Below are positions 1 to 6,700 of a stretch of 64,000 bases of DNA, in pieces. The translations under genes were made by a program, and so were the position numbers. Within the stretch, counting starts at the first letter, position 1; every line of letters starts with the position of its first letter. The notes beneath the pieces were generated by a model, which ran no database searches, was not told where the DNA came from, and saw nothing but the letters and a program-made list of their open reading frames with translations. The stretch covers positions 1 to 64,000 of the forward strand of contig NZ_KE159794.1 in assembly GCF_000403455.2 (NCBI RefSeq), written 5' to 3'. Origin of the DNA: Dorea sp. 5-2. Its GTDB lineage: Bacteria > Bacillota > Clostridia > Lachnospirales > Lachnospiraceae.

Positions 1-104
1 TGGGACAGCAGGCCCTTTGCTTTCAGGCTCAGGCTCTTGTCCCGCAGATGATAGTTGCTCATAACGGTGTATCCCTGTGTGCGTTCTACGCGAAAAACGG
101 CCAT
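1..104 (-). CDS. Replication initiator / DUF6017-type HTH protein of a Tn1549-like element (N-terminus only)
   Basis: Only the first 34 codons are in the window; the rest lies off the left edge. The ATG at 102-104 follows the Shine-Dalgarno GAAAGGAG (complement of 113-120). The visible protein starts MAVFRVERTQGYTVMSNYHL and continues with RDKSLSLKAKGLLS. That is the typical start of the helix-turn-helix protein, annotated as RepA N-terminal domain or DUF6017, carried by Tn1549/CTn-type conjugative elements of gut Clostridia. Its likely role is element replication or maintenance. Followed upstream by ParB and ParA on the same strand, it supports reading 1-2.4 kb as a mobile element. Family assignment is from memory of this conserved N-terminus and cannot be checked here. 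Confidence 0.8.
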   Translation of the reverse strand, partial: MAVFRVERTQGYTVMSNYHLRDKSLSLKAKGLLS

Positions 105-135
105 TTTCTGCACTCCTTTCGTTTCCCAGGGCATG

Positions 136-169
136 AAAAAAGCCACAATCCCTTAAAAAGAATTGCGGC
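136..169 (-). terminator. Rho-independent terminator between element genes
   Basis: Arms GCCACAAT (142-149) and ATTGCGGC (162-169) form an 8-bp stem with one G-U pair. On the minus strand the stem is followed by a run of six T (136-141). It sits after the small gene at 172-357 and before the replication initiator, so it would separate their transcripts. Confidence 0.6.
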
Positions 170-171
170 GT

Positions 172-357
172 TCATTTGCTGGCTGACTTCTGCCTGTACC
201 GGTGAAAAAACGGCGGCATGGGCGGTTTGTCAAACAGGCTCTCTAACTGCGGAAACGTCAGGGTTTGAAAAATCCGGTCAATCTCAATGGTTTCCATGTT
301 GCGCTGGGAGCGGCAGTCCTCCCGGATGGCTTCTCTGATTTCCTTAACGGTACACAT
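172..357 (-). CDS. Small conserved-element protein, function unknown
   Basis: A 61-residue protein starting MCTVKEIREAIRED. The second Met of the longest frame (codon ending at 357) was chosen because AAGGA lies 6 bases upstream of it; the alternative ATG two codons earlier overlaps that site. It is mostly helical and charged, with no signal peptide and no membrane segment. It lies in the same orientation as parA-parB and the unknown gene at 387-662, so it is probably element cargo or a maintenance gene. I do not recognise the family. Confidence 0.55.
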   Translation of the reverse strand: MCTVKEIREAIREDCRSQRNMETIEIDRIFQTLTFPQLESLFDKPPMPPFFHRYRQKSASK

Positions 358-386
358 ACTCATTCCTTCCTCTCAATATGTCGGGT

Positions 387-662
387 TTACGGGTGGCGTT
401 TCTTTTTGGGCTTGAAGTCCAGGATATGCCCCTCAATGACGCGGGCATACCGTTTGATTTTGATGTCCCGGCGTTTCTGGCTGGCGAGAACGGCCTGGTA
501 GCCGTCCTCGTCCAGAAACAGGCGCGTTTCATCGCCGGGTGCGCCGTAGGCGGTGCGGGGCCGCAGGACGGAAAACTCCACCATCCAGCGGGTCTTATCC
601 TGAAACCGTTCCACAGCCAGTATGTTGTGGCCCTTTAACTCCCTGGCAACGTGATCTCTCAT
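387..662 (-). CDS. Unknown protein of a Tn1549-type element, downstream of parB
   Basis: A 91-residue basic protein, MRDHVARELKGHNILAVE onward, ending in the lysine-rich tail KPKKKRHP. The open frame extends 16 codons further upstream, but the ATG at 660-662 has AAAGGAG (complement of 668-674) 5-6 bases before it, and that site overlaps the parB stop codon. Start choice is therefore firm. The tight spacing means it is co-transcribed with parA and parB. Alternating beta and helix segments suggest a small soluble domain. Function unknown. Confidence 0.65.
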   Translation of the reverse strand: MRDHVARELKGHNILAVERFQDKTRWMVEFSVLRPRTAYGAPGDETRLFLDEDGYQAVLASQKRRDIKIKRYARVIEGHILDFKPKKKRHP

Positions 663-673
663 AGGCGCTCCTT

Positions 674-1609
674 TCAGCGTTCCTGATCTCTCTGACGCTT
701 TTTCTGCCACTGTTCCAGCAGTTTGATGATGGTTTCCTGCATCCGGGCAGGGGTGTAGCTTTTGGGAAAATACTTCCGCAGGGTGTCGGAGGTAAACGTC
801 ACCTTGTCCAGATCGCTTTTCTTTTCCTCGCCCATAATCGCCCGCATTACATCTATGGATAAACGCCCCTCCTGACTGAATTTTTTGAGCCGCTGGGCTT
901 GGGAAAGGGAGGGGGTGGCCTGTTCGCTGTCCATCGCGTCCAAAAGCTGTGTCTGTTCTTCTTTTTTGAGAAAGGACAGCTCATAGGCCGGGTTCAGGGC
1001 AATTTTCTTTTCGTCCACCATGTTCAGCAGTTCGGGGATTAACTCGGTCAGGCGAATGTAGCGGAAAATCTGGTTTTTACTCTGACCGACCTGTTCCGCC
1101 AGAACCTCGCTGGACTTCTTCCCAAAATCGTTCCCAACTTGGGAACAATTTTCTTTGGAGGGCCGACCTGCTTGCCGTTTCATAGCTTCTAATTTCATCT
1201 TGTAGGCAAAGGCCCTTTCGCTGGGGAGCAGGCTTTCCCGTTGTAAATTGCTGTCAACCATGATAATCGTGGCGGCGTCATCGTCCAAATCCCGGACAAT
1301 CACCGGCATGGTTTCTTTCTCTGCCAGTTCACTGGCCCGATGCCGCCTGTGTCCGGCTACCAGCTCATAGCCGCCCTCCGGGTCAGGACGGGCAATCGCC
1401 GGGACCAGAACGCCGTACTGCCGGATGCTGTCGGCGGTTTCCATCATGGCATCATCATCTTTGACTTTGAATGGGTGGCCCTTGAACGAGTGCAGCTCGC
1501 TTAAAGGAATTTCTACCACCTTTTCCCGCCCTGCATCGGCGCGGCTTTCCTCGGTGGAAAACAGATCATCGACCGATGCCAGCTCTACTTTTTTCGCGCT
1601 GCTTTTCAA
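674..1609 (-). CDS. parB: ParB/RepB/Spo0J-family partition protein of the mobile element
   Basis: 311 residues. An N-terminal ParB nuclease-like fold (about residues 32-125) holds the signature GHRRHRA at 86-92, the CTP-binding arginine patch of ParB proteins. A helix-turn-helix DNA-binding region follows (about 130-210) and then a basic C-terminus. It would bind parS-like sites and work with the adjacent ParA ATPase to segregate the excised, circular form of the element. Translation starts at TTG (1607-1609), preceded by GGAGG and 9 bases, inside the 3' end of parA; the genes overlap by 44 bases, which suggests translational coupling. Unusual: both partition genes use TTG starts. Confidence 0.9.
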   Translation of the reverse strand: MKSSAKKVELASVDDLFSTEESRADAGREKVVEIPLSELHSFKGHPFKVKDDDAMMETADSIRQYGVLVPAIARPDPEGGYELVAGHRRHRASELAEKETMPVIVRDLDDDAATIIMVDSNLQRESLLPSERAFAYKMKLEAMKRQAGRPSKENCSQVGNDFGKKSSEVLAEQVGQSKNQIFRYIRLTELIPELLNMVDEKKIALNPAYELSFLKKEEQTQLLDAMDSEQATPSLSQAQRLKKFSQEGRLSIDVMRAIMGEEKKSDLDKVTFTSDTLRKYFPKSYTPARMQETIIKLLEQWQKKRQRDQER

Positions 1610-2387
1610 GTTTCAACACCTCCTTAGTCAGATTTGCGTAACCCTCCGCTACTTTGCCGCCTGGGTCATGGGCGAAAATGCTCTTGCCCTCTGCGCTGAT
1701 TTCCTTTGCCCGGACAGAATGGGGAATCTCGGTTCCGAACACCTTGATTTTGCTGCCGTAGGTTTCCCGCAGCAGGGCGGCAATCTCTTTGGCGAAGTTG
1801 GTGCGGTTGTCCACCATTGTCAGCAGAATACCGTCTATTTGCAGTTTCGGGTTGATCTGCCGCTTGACCTTGTTCACCGTAGAGAGCAGCTGTTCCAGCC
1901 CTTTGGCGGGCAGGTACTCCGCCTGGACGGGGATTATGATCCGGTTAGCGGCAGCCAGCGCGTTGACGGTGAGCATACCCAGGGAGGGCTGGCAGTCTAT
2001 GAGGATATGGGAATACTGCCCCTTTACACTGTCCATATATTGCCGCAGAATCGTTTCCCGGCTCATAGCGTTTACCAGCGACACCTCCATGCCGGACAGC
2101 TGAATATCCGCCGGCATCAGGTCCACGCCCTCCGGGTGGCGCAGAATCCCCTCGCCGGGGCGGACCGGCTGATCGGTCAGGATGCGGCCCATTGCGTCAG
2201 AGAGGGTAAAGGGCAGCTTATCCGGCTGGGGATTGCCCAGGCTGATGGTCAGGCTCCCTTGCGGGTCCCCGTCAATGAGAAGCACTTTCTTTCCGGCCTG
2301 TGCCAGCCCAATCCCTAAGTTGGCACAGGTTGTGGTTTTGCCCACACCTCCCTTTTGATTGGCGATGGCGATGATTTGCGTGTTCAA
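1566..2387 (-). CDS. parA: ParA-family partition ATPase (AAA) of the mobile element
   Basis: About 273 residues. The N-terminus has the deviant Walker A motif KGGVGKTT (residues about 11-18), then IDGDPQGS (Walker A') and LIDCQPSLGML (Walker B), all diagnostic of ParA/Soj ATPases. The longest frame opens with GTG at 2396, but that codon overlaps the Shine-Dalgarno GAGGTG. The TTG at 2385-2387 lies 6 bases past it and gives the usual start MNTQIIAIANQKGG. It works with ParB at 674-1609. Two hairpin terminators sit 50-150 bases upstream, isolating it from transcription coming from rpsI. Confidence 0.92.
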   Translation of the reverse strand: MNTQIIAIANQKGGVGKTTTCANLGIGLAQAGKKVLLIDGDPQGSLTISLGNPQPDKLPFTLSDAMGRILTDQPVRPGEGILRHPEGVDLMPADIQLSGMEVSLVNAMSRETILRQYMDSVKGQYSHILIDCQPSLGMLTVNALAAANRIIIPVQAEYLPAKGLEQLLSTVNKVKRQINPKLQIDGILLTMVDNRTNFAKEIAALLRETYGSKIKVFGTEIPHSVRAKEISAEGKSIFAHDPGGKVAEGYANLTKEVLKLEKQREKSRAGIGR

Positions 2388-2433
2388 GATAATCACCTCA
2401 TTTCTAATTCGTTGTGGTTGCTTCTGGAAATAG

Positions 2434-2475
2434 AAAAAGCCGCCACTTCAAAAATTGAAAAGTGACGGCTTTTTC
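2434..2475 (-). terminator. Hairpin terminator upstream of parA
   Basis: Arms AGCCGCCACTT (2438-2448) and AAGTGACGGCT (2460-2470), 11 bp with one G-U pair on the minus strand, are followed by T5 on the minus side. A-rich and T-rich flanks on both sides make it usable in either direction. It lies only 50 bases upstream of the parA start, so it could be a boundary terminator or an attenuator. Confidence 0.65.
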
Positions 2476-2505
2476 TGATCCCGGAATACAGTTCCCCGGA
2501 AACGC

Positions 2506-2535
2506 AAAAAGCACCCAGTAAAAAATACTGAGTGC
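2506..2535 (-). terminator. Second hairpin terminator in the element junction
   Basis: Arms GCACCCAGTA (2511-2520) and TACTGAGTGC (2526-2535), 10 bp with one G-U pair, with T5 after the stem on the minus strand. Together with the hairpins at 2434-2475 and 2800-2833 it makes three successive minus-strand terminators between rpsI and parA. Confidence 0.6.
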
Positions 2536-2656
2536 CTGCATTAAAATCATATTCAATTATTCAAATTCAGTCAAACTACGCCAAACTGTTCTCGTATAAA
2601 TTGAGGGGAGAGAGAGAGTAAAAATCGCCTCTGAAATACCCCGAAATCAGGGCTGT

Positions 2657-2730
2657 GGTTGTCCTATTTTTTAACCACTAAGCCCGTTTTTTGCCCTCAT
2701 TTTTGCCGGTTGTCCTATATTTAACCACTA
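2657..2730. repeat. Pair of direct repeats with internal dyad symmetry
   Basis: Copy 1 (2657-2680) and copy 2 (2708-2730) share GGTTGTCCTAT and TTAACCACTA and differ only in the T-rich middle and by one base in length. Starts are 51 bases apart, close to five helical turns. Copy 1 extends to a 6-bp inverted repeat GTGGTT/AACCAC. This is seen directly; the binding protein (ParB, Xis or replication initiator) is unknown. Confidence 0.7.
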
Positions 2731-2799
2731 AAAATTGGGTGAAAATGGCTCTCGTTGTGTCAAATCAGGTCAAACTATATCAGCTTGTTTGGGTATAAG

Positions 2800-2833
2800 A
2801 AAACCCCGGAAAACCTTGATTTTCCGGGGTTTT
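2800..2833 (-). terminator. rpsI terminator (perfect 14-bp stem)
   Basis: AAAACCCCGGAAAA (2800-2813) pairs exactly with TTTTCCGGGGTTTT (2820-2833) around a 6-base loop. It lies 31 bases past the rpsI stop and is symmetrical, so it can end transcripts from either side. Confidence 0.85.
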
Positions 2834-2864
2834 TGAGCAATTTTGATACGGTTTGAACAGCCGA

Positions 2865-3257
2865 TTAACGCTTGCTGAACTGCGGAGCGCGACGGGCCGC
2901 TTTGAGGCCGTACTTCTTACGCTCTTTCATACGTGGGTCACGTGTCAGGAATCCTGCTTTCTTGAGCACTGGCCTGTAATCCGGATCTGCCTCAAGAAGC
3001 GCTCTTGCGATACCATGACGGATCGCTCCTGCCTGTCCTGTGTATCCGCCGCCCTTTACGTTAACGATAACATCAAACTTACCGTCTGTCTCTGTCGCTA
3101 CTAATGGCTGACGAACAACAACCTTTAATGTCTCAAGTCCGAGATACTCGTCGATATCTCTCTTATTTATCGTAACCTTACCTGTTCCTGGTACTAAATA
3201 TACTCTTGCGATTGATTTTTTTCTTCTTCCTGTTCCATAGAATCTTGCATTAGCCAC
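2865..3257 (-). CDS. rpsI: 30S ribosomal protein S9
   Basis: 130 residues, the normal length. It begins MANARFYGTGRRKKSIARV and ends with the universal basic tail KAARRAPQFSKR, which reaches the ribosomal P site and contacts tRNA. It forms the usual pair with rplM, 26 bases upstream once its ribosome site is counted, and shares its promoter. The 3' end is intact although a mobile element lies directly downstream, as expected for elements that integrate at the end of rpsI and restore its coding sequence. Confidence 0.98.
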   Translation of the reverse strand: MANARFYGTGRRKKSIARVYLVPGTGKVTINKRDIDEYLGLETLKVVVRQPLVATETDGKFDVIVNVKGGGYTGQAGAIRHGIARALLEADPDYRPVLKKAGFLTRDPRMKERKKYGLKAARRAPQFSKR

Positions 3258-3283
3258 TGTAATATCCTCCTTTCAGACTTTCC

Positions 3284-3712
3284 TTAAAATTTCAGTTCTA
3301 CTGGTTTCTGAGCCTGCTGCTTATGCTCTGGTCCAGCATATACATGAAGTTTCTTGATCATAGATCTTCCCAGAGGTCCCTTTGGAAGCATACCCTTTAC
3401 AGCAAGTTCGATCACTTTCTCAGGCTTCTTGTCCATCATCTCTGCCAATGTAGTCTCTTTCATTCCGCCTACGTAATCTGAGTGATGATAGTAGATCTTC
3501 TGTTCCATCTTCTTGCCAGTCACTTTGACCTTCTCTGCATTTACGATCACTACATAATCACCGGTATCAATATGTGGTGTGAATTCCGGCTTATTCTTTC
3601 CTCTTAAGATCTTAGCTACTTCAGACGTCAGACGGCCTAATGTACATCCCGCCGCGTCAACTACATACCATTTTCTTTCAATCTTATCTGGATTCGCCAT
3701 ATAAGTTTTCAT
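3284..3712 (-). CDS. rplM: 50S ribosomal protein L13
   Basis: 142 residues beginning MKTYMANPDKIERKWYVVDA, the standard L13 start. The longest frame is 8 codons longer, but AGGAGG lies 6 bases before the ATG at 3710-3712, so the shorter form is used. Internal landmarks include GRLTSEVAKILRGKNKPEFTPH and the C-terminal MLPKGPLGR. L13 is an early 23S rRNA binder in large-subunit assembly. First gene of the rplM-rpsI operon; the consensus promoter lies about 150 bases upstream, leaving a long leader that may be autoregulatory. Confidence 0.97.
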   Translation of the reverse strand: MKTYMANPDKIERKWYVVDAAGCTLGRLTSEVAKILRGKNKPEFTPHIDTGDYVVIVNAEKVKVTGKKMEQKIYYHHSDYVGGMKETTLAEMMDKKPEKVIELAVKGMLPKGPLGRSMIKKLHVYAGPEHKQQAQKPVELKF

Positions 3713-3863
3713 CGGTTTACCTCCTAAATGAGTCATTCATATATTCATGATAATTATATACGGAAAATCTGACACATACAGTTTCCCATATATGGCTGTA
3801 TCGAAAACAACAAGGCTCCGGGGCTTTGGTTCCTTCCTGTTTCTCTTTTTGTCATACTGTTAA

Positions 3864-3892
3864 ATTATATTATACGCTGCCACGTGTGTCAA
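3864..3892 (-). promoter_or_regulatory. Consensus sigma-A promoter of rplM-rpsI
   Basis: Minus strand: -35 TTGACA (3887-3892), exactly 17 bases, -10 TATAAT (3864-3869). A perfect match to the vegetative consensus, as expected for ribosomal proteins. The leader down to the rplM start is about 145 bases and includes short inverted repeats, which could house an L13 autoregulatory structure, but I cannot fold it reliably. Confidence 0.9.
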
Positions 3893-3971
3893 CCATTTTC
3901 TTCTATAATTTCCATATGATCTTCAAATTCCTCTCCCATTCCTGCCTATATGCCGTTCTGCCGCTTTTCCC

Positions 3972-4022
3972 GGCGCCTGCTGCTTCATCCATCTTCCGCG
4001 ATCTCCTGTACGTTCAGGCGCC
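3972..4022 (-). terminator. Possible terminator of the aldo/keto reductase gene
   Basis: GGCGCCTG (3972-3979) and CAGGCGCC (4015-4022) are perfect 8-bp arms just past the stop at 4030. The 35-base loop is long and there is no T-run, so this is a stable hairpin of uncertain function. Confidence 0.35.
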
Positions 4023-4029
4023 TGCGCCA

Positions 4030-5040
4030 TCAACTTCTCTTACAGATCTCGTCAATGATGTCTAATTCTTCTTGTGTAAATTCTGCGCTGTCCGCCACGG
4101 ATATATTCTCACTGATCTGTTCCGGTTTCGAGGCGCCGATCAATACAGAGCAGACTTTATCGTCCTTTAACACCCAGGAAAGAGCCATCTGCGCCAGAGT
4201 CTGCCCCCTCTGTCCCGCAAGCTCATTCAGGCGCCTGATCTGCTCAAGCCTCTCATCTGTGAGGTCTTCCGCATGAAGGAATCTGTGATCCCGGGCGATC
4301 CGGCTGTCTTTGGGGATACCGTGCAGGTACTTGTCCGTAAGCATTCCCTGCGCCAAGGGGCTGAATGCAATGATCCCCACGCCTGCCTCCTTACAGTATT
4401 CCTTCACGCCATCCGTCTCAATGGTACGGTCAAAGATTGAATACTTTCGCTGATTCACGATCACCGGACAATGCTGCTCTTTTAAAAATTTCACCGCTTC
4501 TTCGGTGTATTCCTTATCATAATTAGAGACTCCTATATACAACGCCTTTCCGCTCCTTACAATATCCACAAGCGCCGTCATCGTCTCTTCAAGAGGCGTC
4601 TCCTTATCCATACGATGATGATAGAAGATATCCACGTAATCAAGCTTCATACGCCTGAGGCTCTGGTCAATACTCGCCGTCAGGTACTTCCTGCTCCCGA
4701 AATTCCCATAAGGACCTTCCCACATATCATAACCAGCTTTCGTTGTGATCAGGAGTTCATCTCGGTAAGGTGAAAAATCATCCATCATAAGCCTCCCCAG
4801 GCTCTCCTCCGCGCTTCCGATCACAGGACCGTAATTATTCGCCAGGTCAAACTGTGTGATCCCATTGTCAAATGCAGTCCGGCACATTGCTTTCATATTG
4901 TCATAATTGTCCTTCGAACCAAAGTTATGCCAGAAGCCAAGCGATACCGCAGGGAACTTTAATCCGCTCTTCCCTACTCGGTTATATTTCATTTTCCCAT
5001 AACGCCCTTGATCTGCTGTATAAATATCCGGATAAATCAT
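4030..5040 (-). CDS. Aldo/keto reductase (YghZ / Kv-beta type)
   Basis: 336 residues starting MIYPDIYTADQGRYGKMKYN. The longer frame was cut back because GAGG lies 7 bases before the ATG ending at 5040. The catalytic tetrad of the AKR superfamily is visible: Asp and Tyr in FDLANNYG, Lys in LLITTKAGYDMW, His in VDIFYHHRMD. The C-terminal SVLIGASKPEQI segment binds the NADPH phosphate. Closest recognisable group is the YghZ/GlpR-like family, which reduces L-glyceraldehyde-3-phosphate and methylglyoxal-like aldehydes. It stands alone between rplM and a divergent amylase gene. Substrate is inference. Confidence 0.88.
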   Translation of the reverse strand: MIYPDIYTADQGRYGKMKYNRVGKSGLKFPAVSLGFWHNFGSKDNYDNMKAMCRTAFDNGITQFDLANNYGPVIGSAEESLGRLMMDDFSPYRDELLITTKAGYDMWEGPYGNFGSRKYLTASIDQSLRRMKLDYVDIFYHHRMDKETPLEETMTALVDIVRSGKALYIGVSNYDKEYTEEAVKFLKEQHCPVIVNQRKYSIFDRTIETDGVKEYCKEAGVGIIAFSPLAQGMLTDKYLHGIPKDSRIARDHRFLHAEDLTDERLEQIRRLNELAGQRGQTLAQMALSWVLKDDKVCSVLIGASKPEQISENISVADSAEFTQEELDIIDEICKRS

Positions 5041-5222
5041 TTTATTTCCTCTCTTTCCTCCTGCTATACCGACCGCCACTGAAATCATCATATACTTTCA
5101 TAATGTTGATGTCAATGCATTTATGATATGAGACGATGTGATATTGGGGGTAACACTTCTGCCTTGCGGCACATATTTGGGGTGATATCTGAACTTTGAC
5201 TATTCCATATTATAGATATTTT

Positions 5223-5231
5223 TGTTATAAT
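5223..5231 (+). promoter_or_regulatory. Extended -10 promoter of the GH13 gene
   Basis: TGTTATAAT carries TATAAT at 5226-5231 with the extended -10 TG at 5223-5224, 63 bases before the start codon. No good -35 is visible at the 17-base position, which is usual for extended -10 promoters. Confidence 0.6.
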
Positions 5232-5294
5232 ACTTTTTATGAACATTATAAGCATCATCTGCCATTTGGCGGAAAGCAGAAAGTGAGGTATATC

Positions 5295-6605
5295 ATGTGG
5301 GCTTATAAAGGAGTATTTTATCAAATATATCCCATCGGATTCTGCGGGGCGCCCGTACACAACGACGGAGAATGTGTTCCCCGGATCCGGAAGTTATTGG
5401 ACTGGTCCGAATATCTTGGCGATCTTGGCGTGGACTCTATCTTGCTGAACCCAATCTTCGAATCCGACAATCACGGCTATGACACCCGTGACTTCAAACA
5501 GATCGACTGCCGGCTTGGCACCAACGAGGACTTCGCAGACGTATGCGAAAGCCTTCATAAGCATGGAGTGAAGATTGTCCTGGACGGTGTATTCAACCAT
5601 GTAGGACGCGGATTCTGGGCATTCAAGGATGTGCAGGAAAAGAAATGGGATTCTCCGTATAAGGATTGGTTCCATATTAATTTCGACGGAAATAACGCTT
5701 ATAACGACGGATTCTGGTACGAAGGATGGGAAGGACATTTTGAACTTGTAAAACTGAACCTTCAGAATCCTGCTGTCGTAGATCATCTGTTGAAATGCGT
5801 GAAGTTCTGGGTGGATACTTTTGATATCGACGGCCTGCGCCTGGATGTGGCGTACTGCCTGGATCGTAATTTTATGAAGAGGCTGCGTTCTTATGTCCAG
5901 GGGCTCAAAGAAGATTTCGTGCTGATCGGTGAGGTTCTCTTCGGAGACTATAATCTGATCGTAAATGACGAGATGCTGCACAGCTGTACCAATTATGAAT
6001 GTTATAAAGGGATCTACTCAAGCTTTAATTCAATGAATCTCTTTGAGATCGCGCACTCCCTTCACCGTCAGTTCGGAGCAGACCAGTGGTGTATCTACCG
6101 CGGCAAGCATCTGATGACCTTTGTCGACAACCATGATGTCACCAGGTTGGCAAGCATCCTGACGAATAAGAAGCATATCCCGCTGGCATACGGACTTCTT
6201 CTTGGAATGCCGGGCATCCCATGCTTATATTATGGAAGCGAATGGGGCGAGACCGGCGAGAAAGCGCCTGACAACGATTATGCATTAAGGCCTTGCTTTG
6301 CGGAACCCAAACCCAATGAACTTACCGATCATATCAAACTGCTGATCGAGGTCCGTCAGAAGAGCGACGCCATCTGCAACGGCGCATACCGCAACGTTGT
6401 CATTCAGAATCATCAACTGATCTTCGAACGCCGCTCTGACGAAGAACGCGTAATGGTTGCGATCAACGCATCTGATTCTCCATATACGGCACATCATCAG
6501 GATCTGAATGGAGAAGCCACAGATCTGCTGACAAAAGACAAGGTAAGCATGAACGGACAGCTTGAGCTGCCCGCTTACAGTGTACAATATCTGAAAATGA
6601 TGTAA
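5295..6605 (+). CDS. Alpha-amylase family glycoside hydrolase (GH13)
   Basis: 436 residues starting MWAYKGVFYQIYPIGF; the ATG at 5295 has GAGG 6 bases upstream. The (beta/alpha)8 barrel motifs are in order: GVFNHVGRGF (region I), DGLRLDVAYCL with the nucleophile Asp (II), LIGEVLFGD with the acid/base Glu (III), TFVDNHDVTRL with the third Asp (IV). There is no signal peptide, so it works in the cytoplasm, probably on imported maltodextrins. It lacks the N-terminal domain of cyclomaltodextrinases and ends in a short beta domain. Exact specificity is not readable; an alpha-glucosidase/maltodextrinase is likely. Monocistronic and convergent with tyrS. Confidence 0.9.
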   Translation: MWAYKGVFYQIYPIGFCGAPVHNDGECVPRIRKLLDWSEYLGDLGVDSILLNPIFESDNHGYDTRDFKQIDCRLGTNEDFADVCESLHKHGVKIVLDGVFNHVGRGFWAFKDVQEKKWDSPYKDWFHINFDGNNAYNDGFWYEGWEGHFELVKLNLQNPAVVDHLLKCVKFWVDTFDIDGLRLDVAYCLDRNFMKRLRSYVQGLKEDFVLIGEVLFGDYNLIVNDEMLHSCTNYECYKGIYSSFNSMNLFEIAHSLHRQFGADQWCIYRGKHLMTFVDNHDVTRLASILTNKKHIPLAYGLLLGMPGIPCLYYGSEWGETGEKAPDNDYALRPCFAEPKPNELTDHIKLLIEVRQKSDAICNGAYRNVVIQNHQLIFERRSDEERVMVAINASDSPYTAHHQDLNGEATDLLTKDKVSMNGQLELPAYSVQYLKMM

Positions 6606-6622
6606 CTAACTTCCTTGCCTAT

Positions 6623-6698
6623 CCGCCCATCTGCCGCGTTGGATCTTCTATTCGCAGCCGCCGCTGCGCCGTTGAAGATCCGCCTTGCAGATGAGCGG
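6623..6698. repeat. 76-bp nested inverted repeat between convergent genes
   Basis: Three stacked stems share one axis: CCGCCCATCTGC (6623-6634) with GCAGATGAGCGG (6687-6698), GGATCTTC (6641-6648) with GAAGATCC (6674-6681), and GCAGC (6654-6658) with GCTGC (6663-6667). It lies between the stop codons of the amylase and tyrS, so it may end both transcripts, though no T-run of note is present. Its size resembles REP/MITE-like elements. Confidence 0.7.
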
Positions 6699-6700
6699 CA

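Larger units (their letters stand above)
2388..2864. other. Non-coding junction between the mobile element and rpsI, with repeats
   Basis: 477 bases without a plausible gene. It contains three hairpins (listed separately). Two near-identical copies of GGTTGTCCTAT-T-rich-TTAACCACTA lie at 2657-2680 and 2708-2730; each is itself a small inverted repeat (GGTT...AACC). Two looser copies of a TCAAA-TCAAACTA-TATAA block lie at about 2569-2603 and 2759-2799. Repeats of this kind beside parA and at an integration junction fit recombinase arm sites, ParB sites or a replication iteron region. I could not place the exact attachment-site boundary because the other element end is outside the window. Confidence 0.6.
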
